DNA of 64,000 nucleotides, taken from PRO6 sp035565775. Its GTDB lineage: Bacteria; Pseudomonadota; Alphaproteobacteria; Rhizobiales; Xanthobacteraceae. Position 1 is the first letter of the stretch, and each line of letters starts with the position of its first letter. Under the pieces are notes generated by a model that saw nothing but the letters and a program-made list of their open reading frames with translations, made no database searches and was not told where the DNA came from. A program made the translations under genes and the position numbers. Location of the stretch: contig DATMRW010000021.1 in the NCBI GenBank assembly GCA_035565775.1, forward strand, positions 1-64,000, in the 5' to 3' direction. Positions 25,522 through 35,183 of this stretch are shown piece by piece.

Positions 25522-28263
25522 ATGGCGCGGCTTACAAGTGTCGATATTCTCGGAGGTGGGCCCGCCGGTCTCTATGCCGCCATCCTCATCCGCCGCCTGA
25601 TGCCTGCGGTGAAGCTGCGCGTGACCGAGCAGAACCCCATCGGTGCGACTTTCGGTTTCGGCGTCGTCTTCTCCGATCAGGCCCTCGACTTCCTCAAGGC
25701 GTCCGATCCCGCGACCCATGATCTCGTGACCCCGCGCATGGAGCGTTGGAGAAACATGACGCTCAACCTGCCGCAAGGCAGCGTGGTGCTGGACGGCGTC
25801 GGCTTCTCCGCCATCGGGCGCCTCGAACTGATCGAGATTTTGCGCCGGCAGGCAGAGGCGATGGGTATCGAAATCCGCTTCGCGCATCAGGTCACGCGCC
25901 TCGACGAACTCGGCGCCGACCTGATCATCGGCGCGGACGGGCTCAACTCGCTGGTTCGCGACACGTCTGCGCCGGCGTTTCGGCCCTCGGTCGAGCATTT
26001 CACCAACCACTTTGCCTGGTTCGGCACGAACCGGCCGTTCGACACCTTGACCCAGACCTTCATCCGCACCGATCGCGGCGCGCTCAACGCCCATCACTAC
26101 CGCTTCGCGCCGGATCGCAGCACCTTCATCGTCGAATGCGACGACGAGACCTTTTCGCGCTACGGCTTCGCCGCCATGAGCGAGGACGACAGCGCAAAAC
26201 TGTGCTCAAGCCTGTTCGCCGAAGCGCTCGGCGGCGCGGCCCTCATGACCAACAAATCGCTGTGGCGCCAGTTTCCAAAACTCTGGTGCGACAACTGGGT
26301 GAATGGCCGCCATGTGCTGATCGGCGACGCCGCGCACACCGCCCACTTCTCAATCGGTTCGGGCACGCGCCTCGCGCTGGAAGATGCCCTCGCGCTGGTC
26401 GGCAATCTCGCTTCGATCTCCGACGTCGATGACGCTCTGGCAGCCTATCAGGCCGAGCGGCCGCCGATCGCAAAGAAGATCGTGAACGCGGCGAACACTT
26501 CGGCCGTCTGGTACGAGAACTTTGCGACGAAGATGGATCTGCCGCCGCTGGATTTCGCCTTTGACTATCTCAGCCGCTCGGGCCGTATGGACATGGAGCG
26601 CCTCAGGCAGATCGCGCCCCAGTTCATGGCACGCTATGAGGAAGAGAAATGCAACCAGCCGCCGCGCATCATCGATCCGGTGGGGCAGGACACACCGGGG
26701 ACGCTGGAAATCGGCTTTCGCAAGGAGGACCACAACAACTGCTCGGCGACGCTGTGGGACAATTTTGCGCGCAACCCCGACAAGCTCGCCGTCATCGGGC
26801 CGGCGGGGGCACTGACCTATGCCGAACTTATCGCGGAGGCCTCCCGCTGGGGCCACGCGTTCAAGGCGGCGGGCCTTGCGCGCGGCGACCGGATTCCGTT
26901 CTATCTCGACGACACGCCCGCGTTTCCCGCCGCCTTCTTCGGCGCGGTTCGCGCCGGCTTCGTGCCGGTGCTGCTCAACATCCAGACTAGGCCGGATGTG
27001 CTGAACTTCTTTCTCAAGGACACCGGCGCGCGTATCGCGGTCTGCGAGGCGTCGCTCGCAGAGAACTTTGAGGGTGAGGTCCTTGCCGGCACCCCCCTTG
27101 AGCAAACCATCATCGTCAACGGCCCCGCCGGGGCGCCCGACCATCTCGCCGCCGACGAATTTTTGCGCGGCCAGCCGGACAGCCTGCCCTGCGCCGACAC
27201 CAGCCCCGACGATATGGCCTTCTGGATGTATTCATCCGGCTCGACCGGCCGCCCCAAAGGCATCGTCCACCTGCATCACGACATGGCCTACAGCCAGGCT
27301 GCCTTCGGCAAACACCTTCTCGGCCTGCGCACCGACGACATCGCCTTCTCGGTGCCCAAAGCCTATTTCGCTTACGGCTTCGGCAATTCGCTGCTGTTTC
27401 CGTTCTCGATCGGCGCCACGAGCCTGCTTCTCCCCGGCCAGCCCCGGCCGGACGCGGTGCTCGATGCGATCGAGCGCTATCGTCCGACCGTCGTTTTCGG
27501 CCTGCCGACGCTCTACACCGCGCTCGTCCATAGCGAAGGTGTCGAGCGCCGCGACCTGTCCTCGCTGCGCCTTTCGATGTCCGCCGCCGAAGTGCTCTCA
27601 CAGGAAGTCTACAGCGCCTGGAAGCGTCTCGCCGGGCACGGCCCGACCGAAGGACTGGGCTCGACCGAGATGCTTCACATCTACCTTTCCAATCGCACCG
27701 ACGACCATCGCATCGGCTCCGCCGGCGCCCGCGTGCCGGGCTATGAGATCCGCCTCGAAACGCCGGACGGCCGCCCGGTCGGCCCCGGCGAGGAAGGCGT
27801 GATGTATGTGCGCGGCCACTCCTCCGCGCCATGCTACTGGAACCGGCCCGACAAGACGCAGGAAACCATGCGCGGCGACTGGATCTACACCGGCGACCGC
27901 TTCATCGAGCGGGACGGCTACTACTATTTCCAGGGCCGGGCCGACGATCTCATCAAGGTGTCGGGCCAATGGGTCTGGCCGCTCGAGGTCGAACGCTGCC
28001 TCAACGAGCACCCGGACGTGCAGGAGTGCGCCGTGCTGGCCCACCAGCTTGCGGACCTGCGCATGACGCTGCGCGCCGTCGTCCGGCTCCGCACGGGAAT
28101 TGCGGGCGGCGACGACAGGTCGGCGCTTCTTGTCGCTTTCGTCAAGTCGCGCCTGCAGCCGCACAAATATCCGCGCATCATCGAATACGTGGCGGAGATC
28201 CCCAAAACCGGCACCGGCAAGATCGACAGGCAAGCGCTCGTCGCCTCGGCACCGTCAGACTGA
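25522..28263 (+). CDS. Fusion: FAD-dependent aromatic-CoA-type monooxygenase + benzoate-CoA-ligase-type enzyme
   Basis: A 913-residue two-domain protein. Residues 1-375 are an FAD-dependent monooxygenase related to salicylyl-CoA 5-hydroxylase/anthraniloyl-CoA monooxygenase: GGGPAGLYAAIL (FAD Rossmann, about 11-22), the conserved FGFGVVFSD, and the GD motif LIGDAAHTAHFSIGSG. Residues 395-913 are an ANL ligase of the benzoate-CoA ligase branch: P-loop YSSGSTGRPKGIVH, LGSTEMLHIYLSN (A5), YYYFQGRADDLIKVSGQWV (A8) and PKTGTGKIDRQA (A10). The fusion implies activation of an aromatic acid and hydroxylation of the CoA thioester in one polypeptide. A GGAGG site precedes the ATG. No ring-cleavage genes are adjacent. 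The domain functions follow from families; the coupled reaction is inference. Confidence 0.9.
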   Translation: MARLTSVDILGGGPAGLYAAILIRRLMPAVKLRVTEQNPIGATFGFGVVFSDQALDFLKASDPATHDLVTPRMERWRNMTLNLPQGSVVLDGVGFSAIGRLELIEILRRQAEAMGIEIRFAHQVTRLDELGADLIIGADGLNSLVRDTSAPAFRPSVEHFTNHFAWFGTNRPFDTLTQTFIRTDRGALNAHHYRFAPDRSTFIVECDDETFSRYGFAAMSEDDSAKLCSSLFAEALGGAALMTNKSLWRQFPKLWCDNWVNGRHVLIGDAAHTAHFSIGSGTRLALEDALALVGNLASISDVDDALAAYQAERPPIAKKIVNAANTSAVWYENFATKMDLPPLDFAFDYLSRSGRMDMERLRQIAPQFMARYEEEKCNQPPRIIDPVGQDTPGTLEIGFRKEDHNNCSATLWDNFARNPDKLAVIGPAGALTYAELIAEASRWGHAFKAAGLARGDRIPFYLDDTPAFPAAFFGAVRAGFVPVLLNIQTRPDVLNFFLKDTGARIAVCEASLAENFEGEVLAGTPLEQTIIVNGPAGAPDHLAADEFLRGQPDSLPCADTSPDDMAFWMYSSGSTGRPKGIVHLHHDMAYSQAAFGKHLLGLRTDDIAFSVPKAYFAYGFGNSLLFPFSIGATSLLLPGQPRPDAVLDAIERYRPTVVFGLPTLYTALVHSEGVERRDLSSLRLSMSAAEVLSQEVYSAWKRLAGHGPTEGLGSTEMLHIYLSNRTDDHRIGSAGARVPGYEIRLETPDGRPVGPGEEGVMYVRGHSSAPCYWNRPDKTQETMRGDWIYTGDRFIERDGYYYFQGRADDLIKVSGQWVWPLEVERCLNEHPDVQECAVLAHQLADLRMTLRAVVRLRTGIAGGDDRSALLVAFVKSRLQPHKYPRIIEYVAEIPKTGTGKIDRQALVASAPSD

Positions 28264-28309
28264 CATTTGCGTCAACGCTGCCGCAGGCTTGAGCGCGGCC
28301 ACAACGCTC

Positions 28310-30304
28310 TCAGGCCGTGCGCACGGATTTCAGGAACGAGGCAAGGTCGGTCCTGAAGCGGCTGCCCTCGCGCGAGAGCGACTGGGCCGCCGAAAACACC
28401 TGAGAGGACGCCTCCTTCGTTTCGCTCGCGCCGTGCTGCACGTCGATGATATTGGAGCGCACCTTGACCGTGCCCTGCGCGGCCCGCTGGACGTTGCGGG
28501 AGATTTCCTGCGTCACCGTCCCCTGCTCCGCCACCGCGGCGGCGATCGTTGAAGCGATGGCCGCAATCCGTTCGATGGTGCTGCCGATCGCCTTGATCGC
28601 CATCGCCGACTCCCGCGTTGCGTTCTGGATCCCGCTGACCTGCTGGCTGATCTCGCCCGTCGCCTTTTCGGTCTGTGCCGCCAGAGCCTTCACCTCCGAC
28701 GCGACGACCGAGAAGCCTCGGCCGGCATCGCCCGCACGCGCCGCCTCGATGGTCGCATTGAGCGCGAGCAGATTGGTCTGCCCGGCAATCGCATTGATCA
28801 GCTCAACCACATCGCCGATCCGGCTGGCCGCGGTCGACAGCTCGCTCACCCGGTTGTTGGTCATGTGCGCCTGCTCCACCGCCTCGCTGGCGATCTTTGC
28901 GGAATCCTGAACCTGCCGGCTGATGTCATTCACCGAAGACAGCATCTTCTCGGTCGCGGCGGCGACCGACTGGACATTCGACGACGCATCCGACGACACC
29001 GCGGCGACCATGTTCGTCAATTGCTCGGATCGCTCCGCCGTCACCATCAGGCTGCCGGCTGCATCCTCCAGCTCCATCGACGCGGTGGACACCGCATCGA
29101 TCATCCGGCCGACGGCGCCATCGAACACGTCGGCGAGCTTGTTGATGTCCGCCTTTCGCGCCGCGGCGACAAGCAGATCCTGCTTCATCCGGGCGGCGAC
29201 TTCCTCATCGGCCTTCTGCTGCGCCTTGATCTTGAAGGTCTCGACCGCCTGCGCCATGTCGCCCACTTCGTCGCGCCGGCCAAGGCCCGGAAGGACGACG
29301 CTGAAATCACCGGCCGCGAGCTTCTTCATCGCCTGCGTCATCCTTGCGATCGCGCTCGCGATACGGTGGCCAAAAAACATCGCGAGCACGCCGACGCAGA
29401 AGGTTGCGCCGGCGATGATCCAGAGCAGCATCTCGCGCAGCTTCGCGGAACGCGCCTCGGATGCCTGATACCTGTCGTCCGCCGCCTTCACTGCCGCATC
29501 GAGTGCCGGGCGATTCCGCACAAAAATCGTGGCGAAGTCGTCAACCTCCTCGTTCAGCGAGCTTTGCGTCACCATGAATGCGAGGAATGCGTCGCCGTAT
29601 GCCTTAAGAAGCGACGACAGTTCACGCTGCACCTCGGCTGCAAGCTCCGACGTCTCCAGCGCGTCCTCGAATTCCGATTGCCGCTCGCCGAACAGGTCGC
29701 CGGATTTCTCGTCGCCCCGCAGCATAAAATCCTTTTCGTGCCGGCGCATCATCAGCAACAGGATCGACAACCTCGGTTGGTCGAACTCCGCGAGCCTCTT
29801 CTCGAGCACGTGGGCGGCCGAGCGCAGCTCACCCTGCAGGCCGCGCGTTTCATTCAGGCCGAGCGTGCGCTGAATCGAGACGAGGTTGTTGAAGCGCGTC
29901 TGATAGAGATTGAGCCCGGAGCGCAGACCGCTGATCTTTTTCAGCGGATCGCCCTCTTCAAAAGTCTCGACGACGCCTTCGATGTTCGAAAGATGCCGAA
30001 GCGCGCCCTCGACCACGCCGCCATGCCGTTCGATCAGTCTTTCATCGCGCTTGCGCAGAAACTCGGTCGCGATCTGCCCGGCCTCGAGATAGTTGGCGGC
30101 AAGCCCCATGACCTGCAGGCGCAGCTTCACGCTCTGATCGGATACGCTCTGGGCCGTAGCAGCAAGGTTCAGCCCGACCATGCAGACCGCTCCAACGAAC
30201 AGCACACCCGTCACCCCAAGCAGAAAGATCTGGACATTCAGGCCGATGCGTAATCGCGGAAAAAATCCCGATTGAGTGCGAGCGTGAACCTTGGGTTTGA
30301 ACAT
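28310..30304 (-). CDS. Methyl-accepting chemotaxis protein, HBM sensor type
   Basis: A 664-residue chemoreceptor. A first membrane helix (FLLGVTGVLFVGAVCMVGL, about 27-45) is followed by about 255 periplasmic residues that include RRHEKDFMLRGDEK, a hallmark of the helical bimodular (HBM) sensor domain seen in McpS. A second helix (LLWIIAGATFCVGVLAMFF) is near residue 300, then HAMP, then the signalling domain with the conserved tip segment of MCPs (RIGDVVELINAIAGQTNLLA-type sequence). HBM domains in other bacteria bind TCA-cycle acids; the ligand here is unknown. It is convergent with the fusion gene. Confidence 0.95.
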   Translation of the reverse strand: MFKPKVHARTQSGFFPRLRIGLNVQIFLLGVTGVLFVGAVCMVGLNLAATAQSVSDQSVKLRLQVMGLAANYLEAGQIATEFLRKRDERLIERHGGVVEGALRHLSNIEGVVETFEEGDPLKKISGLRSGLNLYQTRFNNLVSIQRTLGLNETRGLQGELRSAAHVLEKRLAEFDQPRLSILLLMMRRHEKDFMLRGDEKSGDLFGERQSEFEDALETSELAAEVQRELSSLLKAYGDAFLAFMVTQSSLNEEVDDFATIFVRNRPALDAAVKAADDRYQASEARSAKLREMLLWIIAGATFCVGVLAMFFGHRIASAIARMTQAMKKLAAGDFSVVLPGLGRRDEVGDMAQAVETFKIKAQQKADEEVAARMKQDLLVAAARKADINKLADVFDGAVGRMIDAVSTASMELEDAAGSLMVTAERSEQLTNMVAAVSSDASSNVQSVAAATEKMLSSVNDISRQVQDSAKIASEAVEQAHMTNNRVSELSTAASRIGDVVELINAIAGQTNLLALNATIEAARAGDAGRGFSVVASEVKALAAQTEKATGEISQQVSGIQNATRESAMAIKAIGSTIERIAAIASTIAAAVAEQGTVTQEISRNVQRAAQGTVKVRSNIIDVQHGASETKEASSQVFSAAQSLSREGSRFRTDLASFLKSVRTA

Positions 30305-30739
30305 GCGAATGATCCGTTGTGCCTGTTGAGCGCGGACCGTTTATCGCATCGCAAACTAACAAATGAATAATCAGAACGTCTTGTAAATCGCACACTTTTT
30401 AAAGCGCAGCGCGATTTCACATAGCCTTCATCAGATTGTCACACGGTCGACACAAATCAGATCAGAGGCTTGTAAACGATGCGCATCTCGCGACTTGCAA
30501 AGTGGCATTTCATGTTCTGCAAAGTGCTGCGAGTGGCTTTGGCAAGACCAATGCGCCGATTCAAAACGGTCGCTCGGCTCGCGGGGAACCGCTCACTGGC
30601 GCCGACGCATCCATCTATAGAGACATAAGCATCCACAGGGTCGCTCCCTCACGCGGCACGCCGCTCTTTGACTTATGTCAAAGCTCACTGAGCGATGCTG
30701 ATGGATGATTTTATTTTATGTATTTATGGAGGAACTCGG
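30305..30739. other. Intergenic region, promoters of the chemoreceptor and the sulfatase
   Basis: A 435-base stretch without a supported gene. It is AT-rich at 30340-30420 and again at 30690-30730, which fits divergent promoters. A possible 90-codon open frame (30436-30708) has no coding character or ribosome binding site. Confidence 0.5.
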
Positions 30740-33427
30740 ATGAGCCGCTTTTCATCTATCATTTCCGGGTTCGCTCTGACATTCGCACTATCGACATCGG
30801 CGCTTGCACAACAAACACCAGCAACGCCTCCGCCCGGCTCCCCCGGCGCAACGACCACCATTAGCGGCGATCAGCTTCCGCCGCCTCCGCAGAAATTCGG
30901 GGGAAAGATCGAGCGTGACGCCAAAAATTCAAAACCGTATTGGCCTGCTCGCGTCGTTCCGCCAAAGGGCGCACCAAATGTGCTGCTCATCATTACCGAC
31001 GACGCAGGCTATGGCGTGTCGAGCACCTTCGGCGGCGTCATACCGACGCCGGCGCTCGATCGCATTGCCCGTGACGGCTTGCGCTATATCAATTTCCATT
31101 CCACAGCACTGTGCTCGCCAACGCGCGCGGCGTTGCTCACCGGTCGCAATCACCACTCGGTCGGCTATGGCGTCGTCGCGGAGCAGGCCACCGGCTATCC
31201 GGGTTATGACAGCATCATCACCAAGGACAAAGCGACCATCGGCCGAATCCTGACGGACAACGGCTATCACACCGCATGGTTCGGAAAGAACCATAACACG
31301 CCCGAATACCAGGCAAGCCAGGCCGGCCCGTTTGACCAATGGCCGACGGGGATGGGGTTCGAATATTTCTACGGCTTCATGGGCGGCGACACAAATCAAT
31401 GGGAACCGGGCAACCTCGTCCGCAATACGACGCCGATCTATCCCTATCTCGACAAACCGGGCTGGAACCTGATGACCGCGATGGCGGATGAAGCCATCGA
31501 CTACATGAACCGCATCAATGCACTGTCGCCGGATACTCCGTTCTTCATCAAGTTTGCCCCGGGCGCGACACACGCGCCGCATCACCCGACCCCGGAGTGG
31601 GTCAAGAAGATCAGCGACATGCACCTGTTCGATCAGGGTTGGAACAAGCTGCGCGACCGGATTTTCGCCAACCAGAAACAGCTCGGCGTCATCCCGCGAT
31701 CGGCAAACCTCACGCCGTGGCCGGACGATCTGATCAAGCCATGGGACAAGCTGACCGATGACGAGAAGAAACTGTTCATCCGGCAGGCCGACGTATTCGC
31801 AGCTTACGCCGCCTATGCTGACAACGAGATCGGCCGGGTGATTCAGGCGGTCGAGGACATGGGCAAGCTCGACAATACGCTGATCATCTATATCGAGGGC
31901 GACAACGGAACCAGCGCCGAAGGCCAGCCGAACGGCACGCCGAATGAAGTAGCGATGTTCAACCAGGCCAACCCATCAGTCGAAGAACAGCTAAAATACT
32001 TTTACGATGTCTGGGGCACAAACAAGACTTACAATCACATGTCGATCGGATGGGCCTGGGCGTTCGATACCCCGTTCTCGTGGACCAAGCAGATTGTCTC
32101 CCACTTCGGCGGCACCCGTCAGGGCATGGCCATCTCCTGGCCCGCCGTGATCAAGGACAAGGGCGGCATCCGAAGCCAGTTTCATCATGTGATCGACATC
32201 GTACCCACCATTCTCGAATGCGCGCAGATCCGACAACCGACGATCGTCGACGGCATTCCGCAGAAGCCGATCGAAGGGGTGAGCATGGCGTATACGTTCG
32301 ATGCAAAGAATGCGAACGCCGAGTCGACGCATACGACACAGTATTTTGAAATGTTCGGCGATCGAGCAATCTACAACAATGGCTGGATCGCCAGCACAAA
32401 GGTGATGCGTCCGCCGTGGATTACAGTCGAACCCAAGGAGAGCGTCCTCAACTATCCGTGGGAGCTCTACGACCTGCGGAACGATTGGACACAATATGAG
32501 GATGTCGCGGCCAAGTATCCTGACAAGCTGAAAGAGTTGCAGGCCCTGTTCTGGAAGGAAGCCGAAAAATACCAGGTCCTGCCGCTAGACGGAACCGTCG
32601 TTGAGCGTATCATTGCGCCCCGACCCAGCTTGAGCGCGGGCCGCAATGTCTTCACCTGGACATCGCCCCTCACCGGCACGCCAAACGGCGATGCGCCGAG
32701 CGTGCTGAATGCCTCCTACAACTTCAAGGCCGAAGTCGAGATCCCGCAGGGCGGCGCCGAGGGCATGCTGATCACGCAAGGTGGCCGGTTTGGCGGCTAT
32801 GGATTCTATGTCCTCAAGAACAAACCGGTGTTCGTCTGGAATCTGGTCGATCTCAAGCGCGTCCGCTGGGAAGGAGCCGAGCTGTCACCGGGCAAGCACA
32901 CGATCGAGTTCGATTTCAGATATGACGGGCTTGGCCCGGCGACGATGGCGTTCGGCAGCTTCTCAGGCATCGGCCAGGGCGGCACCGGCGTTCTCAAGGT
33001 GGACGGCACCGCCGTTGCCACCGAAAAGATGGAGCACACCATCCCCTTCATCCTGCAGTGGGACGAGAGTCTCGACGTCGGCTCCGATACCGGCACCCCG
33101 GTCGACGATGCCGACTATCACGTGCCATTCGCCTTCACCGGAAAGATCAAGAGAATCACCCTTGCGATCGACAGACCGACCCTGACGCCCGAAGATATCA
33201 AGCGCTTGCGAGGTACTGCTATCGCCGCCAGCGACGGTCCGACGATCAACGAAGATCAGCTTGCGGCCAAGAGCGGGACGATTGGTCTTTCGAGCGACAC
33301 TGGCATCGGCTTCGTTCAGAAAAGCGAACTGCGAATAGATCGGCTGGAAGCCTGCCGGAAGGAAGCGCTCGCCAAGAACATGGGGTTTTTGGAGCGGCTT
33401 GGATATATCCGCGGCTGCATGCGCTGA
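30740..33427 (+). CDS. Exported arylsulfatase
   Basis: An 895-residue sulfatase of the type I (formylglycine) family. A signal peptide (ISGFALTFALSTSALAQQ, residues 6-23) exports it. The metal-binding TDDAGYG is at about 86-92 and the catalytic Cys in LCSPTRAALLTG at residue 125, which must be converted to formylglycine; GDNGTSAEGQ is a further sulfatase element. A C-terminal beta-rich extension (about 620-830) contains a family-typical GGRFGGYGFYVLKNKPVF. The ATG at 30740 is supported by GGAGGA at 30728. Substrate unknown; the sulfated ester is probably aromatic or steroidal. The next gene encodes an exported P450. A formylglycine-generating enzyme is not in the window. Confidence 0.92.
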   Translation: MSRFSSIISGFALTFALSTSALAQQTPATPPPGSPGATTTISGDQLPPPPQKFGGKIERDAKNSKPYWPARVVPPKGAPNVLLIITDDAGYGVSSTFGGVIPTPALDRIARDGLRYINFHSTALCSPTRAALLTGRNHHSVGYGVVAEQATGYPGYDSIITKDKATIGRILTDNGYHTAWFGKNHNTPEYQASQAGPFDQWPTGMGFEYFYGFMGGDTNQWEPGNLVRNTTPIYPYLDKPGWNLMTAMADEAIDYMNRINALSPDTPFFIKFAPGATHAPHHPTPEWVKKISDMHLFDQGWNKLRDRIFANQKQLGVIPRSANLTPWPDDLIKPWDKLTDDEKKLFIRQADVFAAYAAYADNEIGRVIQAVEDMGKLDNTLIIYIEGDNGTSAEGQPNGTPNEVAMFNQANPSVEEQLKYFYDVWGTNKTYNHMSIGWAWAFDTPFSWTKQIVSHFGGTRQGMAISWPAVIKDKGGIRSQFHHVIDIVPTILECAQIRQPTIVDGIPQKPIEGVSMAYTFDAKNANAESTHTTQYFEMFGDRAIYNNGWIASTKVMRPPWITVEPKESVLNYPWELYDLRNDWTQYEDVAAKYPDKLKELQALFWKEAEKYQVLPLDGTVVERIIAPRPSLSAGRNVFTWTSPLTGTPNGDAPSVLNASYNFKAEVEIPQGGAEGMLITQGGRFGGYGFYVLKNKPVFVWNLVDLKRVRWEGAELSPGKHTIEFDFRYDGLGPATMAFGSFSGIGQGGTGVLKVDGTAVATEKMEHTIPFILQWDESLDVGSDTGTPVDDADYHVPFAFTGKIKRITLAIDRPTLTPEDIKRLRGTAIAASDGPTINEDQLAAKSGTIGLSSDTGIGFVQKSELRIDRLEACRKEALAKNMGFLERLGYIRGCMR

Positions 33428-33617
33428 AACAACGAGGGGCGTGCGAGATCCGACCAAGCCGCTGTTCAGACGCGCCTGCTACATTATGCGGACAACAATT
33501 CCGACATGAGCAACGAGCGGCCCGGTACGCCGCTTCGGCAATGAACTTCATCCAGGAGAATACAGGGGTGAATTTTGCAGCGCGTTCGCTTTCAACCCGT
33601 CAGACACGGAGGTTATC

Positions 33618-35183
33618 ATGCAGCGACGTGAGTTTTTGGTCGGCTCCGCCAGTGCGGCCGCCGGCGCAGCAACCCTGGTCGGTGCCCCACCTTCGGCAGG
33701 CAACGCCCAGTCTCCGCCAGCCGCGGGGCAGCCGCTCGCCCTCACCGATCTGCAATCGACCGTCGCTCGCCTTCGCGCGCAGTTTTTGAGAGACTTTGAT
33801 CCGACCTATGTCGAGAATGTCATCGTGCCGTGGTTTCTCGTCAGCACCTATTACGGAGAGAAACCAGTCCTCCCGATGATCGATGTCGCGTTCACGAAAG
33901 AGAATGCCATCCCGCGCGATCTTTGGGGCCTGCTCAGCGAAAACTGGAAGATCAATCCTCAAGACGGCGTCACCGTTTTTCTTCAGGCCTTAGAAAAGCG
34001 CGGCCCGGCCAACGAGCGAAAGCGCATTTATCAATCGGCGCTGACGCCGGATCTGTATGAGCCGATGTATCACGACAAGGTCGCGCTGTTCTTCGACACC
34101 CTGCTCAGCAGCAACAACATCAACAAGCCGCTGATGCGCCCCTATCTCGACGGCTATTTCGATGTCTATTGGGACCTGCACCTCGGCGTGAAGGGCGACG
34201 CCATTCCCGCGCGCGTCCGCCAGATCGGCGAAAGCTTTAACACCGTTCTCGCTTATCGGGATCCGACGCAGAAAATCGTCTACGACAACTACATGACGGT
34301 GCGCTCGAATCTGAATTACTTGAAGGCATGGATCGACGACAGGGTCGCGGACCTCACCAGCGATAAAATTCCGAACTCCAAAAAGACATTCGTCTACTGG
34401 TGGATCAAGAACGCCGGCGACGGCCAGAACTTCAGCAAGAAGGACATCGTTTTCGAGTGTTTTCACAACTTCGTCGCCTTCAGCCAGTGGGGCAACACGA
34501 TCTACAACATCATGCTCAAACTCAGCAGGAATGCCGGCGATCCTGATGTTCGGGCTTCATTCAAGAAGACGATGGAAAGCAACTTCGATCAGCCGGATGG
34601 AAATGCCTTCACGCCGCTCGAACGATTTGTGATGGAGCTGTTCCGGACAATCTCGCCGAACGGCGGAAGCATCTCGGCGATGGAAGAAACAAGGACGCCG
34701 CCGTTTCAACGCAACGGCTACGTCGTCAGCCCCCACACGGCAACGAGCTTCGATCCGGTCCACTGGAAGGAGCCGGAAAAATTCGATCCTGATCGCTACA
34801 ACTCCGCTCCAACCAGCAACCAGGTGGATGAGGCCAAGTGCAAGCAGATCGGCTTTGCCAAATGCCCGTTCGACCGAACCGCCTTTGAGGTCAAGGACGG
34901 CCGTAAAGCGGCCATGCACAATAGCGGCTTCGGCACGGTTTATGGCATCGTCGACGGCAAGCCGTTGCCGGTGTGCGACTACGCCGGCTTCGCGCCCTTC
35001 GGTTTCGGGTATCGCCGTTGCCCCGGCGAGCAACTCACAATCCTGGTCTTTGAAGATTTTTTGCGGAAGGTCTGGAAGGAGAAGATCGAGTTCGTAAAGC
35101 TCAACGTTTCAAATCCCGAAATCCTGCCGATCGGACCAACCACCGTGATCGGCGACAATCTGGGATTTACGCGAACATCGTAG
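33618..35183 (+). CDS. Cytochrome P450 with a Tat signal peptide
   Basis: A 521-residue heme-thiolate protein. The heme loop FGFGYRRCPG (residues 461-470) fits FxxGxRxCxG exactly; ExxR is seen as EETR (356-359), followed by FDPDRY-type sequence near residue 395. The N-terminus is a clear Tat signal, QRREFLVGSASAAAGAATL (residues 2-20), which would send the folded heme protein to the periplasm. The expected I-helix (near residues 282-292, HNFVAFSQWGN) has no acid-alcohol pair, so ordinary O2 activation is doubtful; a peroxide-using or CYP74-like rearrangement reaction is possible. It follows the sulfatase gene by 190 bases in the same direction. Confidence 0.88.
   Translation: MQRREFLVGSASAAAGAATLVGAPPSAGNAQSPPAAGQPLALTDLQSTVARLRAQFLRDFDPTYVENVIVPWFLVSTYYGEKPVLPMIDVAFTKENAIPRDLWGLLSENWKINPQDGVTVFLQALEKRGPANERKRIYQSALTPDLYEPMYHDKVALFFDTLLSSNNINKPLMRPYLDGYFDVYWDLHLGVKGDAIPARVRQIGESFNTVLAYRDPTQKIVYDNYMTVRSNLNYLKAWIDDRVADLTSDKIPNSKKTFVYWWIKNAGDGQNFSKKDIVFECFHNFVAFSQWGNTIYNIMLKLSRNAGDPDVRASFKKTMESNFDQPDGNAFTPLERFVMELFRTISPNGGSISAMEETRTPPFQRNGYVVSPHTATSFDPVHWKEPEKFDPDRYNSAPTSNQVDEAKCKQIGFAKCPFDRTAFEVKDGRKAAMHNSGFGTVYGIVDGKPLPVCDYAGFAPFGFGYRRCPGEQLTILVFEDFLRKVWKEKIEFVKLNVSNPEILPIGPTTVIGDNLGFTRTS

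Noticed and set aside
30436..30708. 90-codon open frame before the sulfatase
   Set aside because: No ribosome site, poor composition, no recognised sequence.
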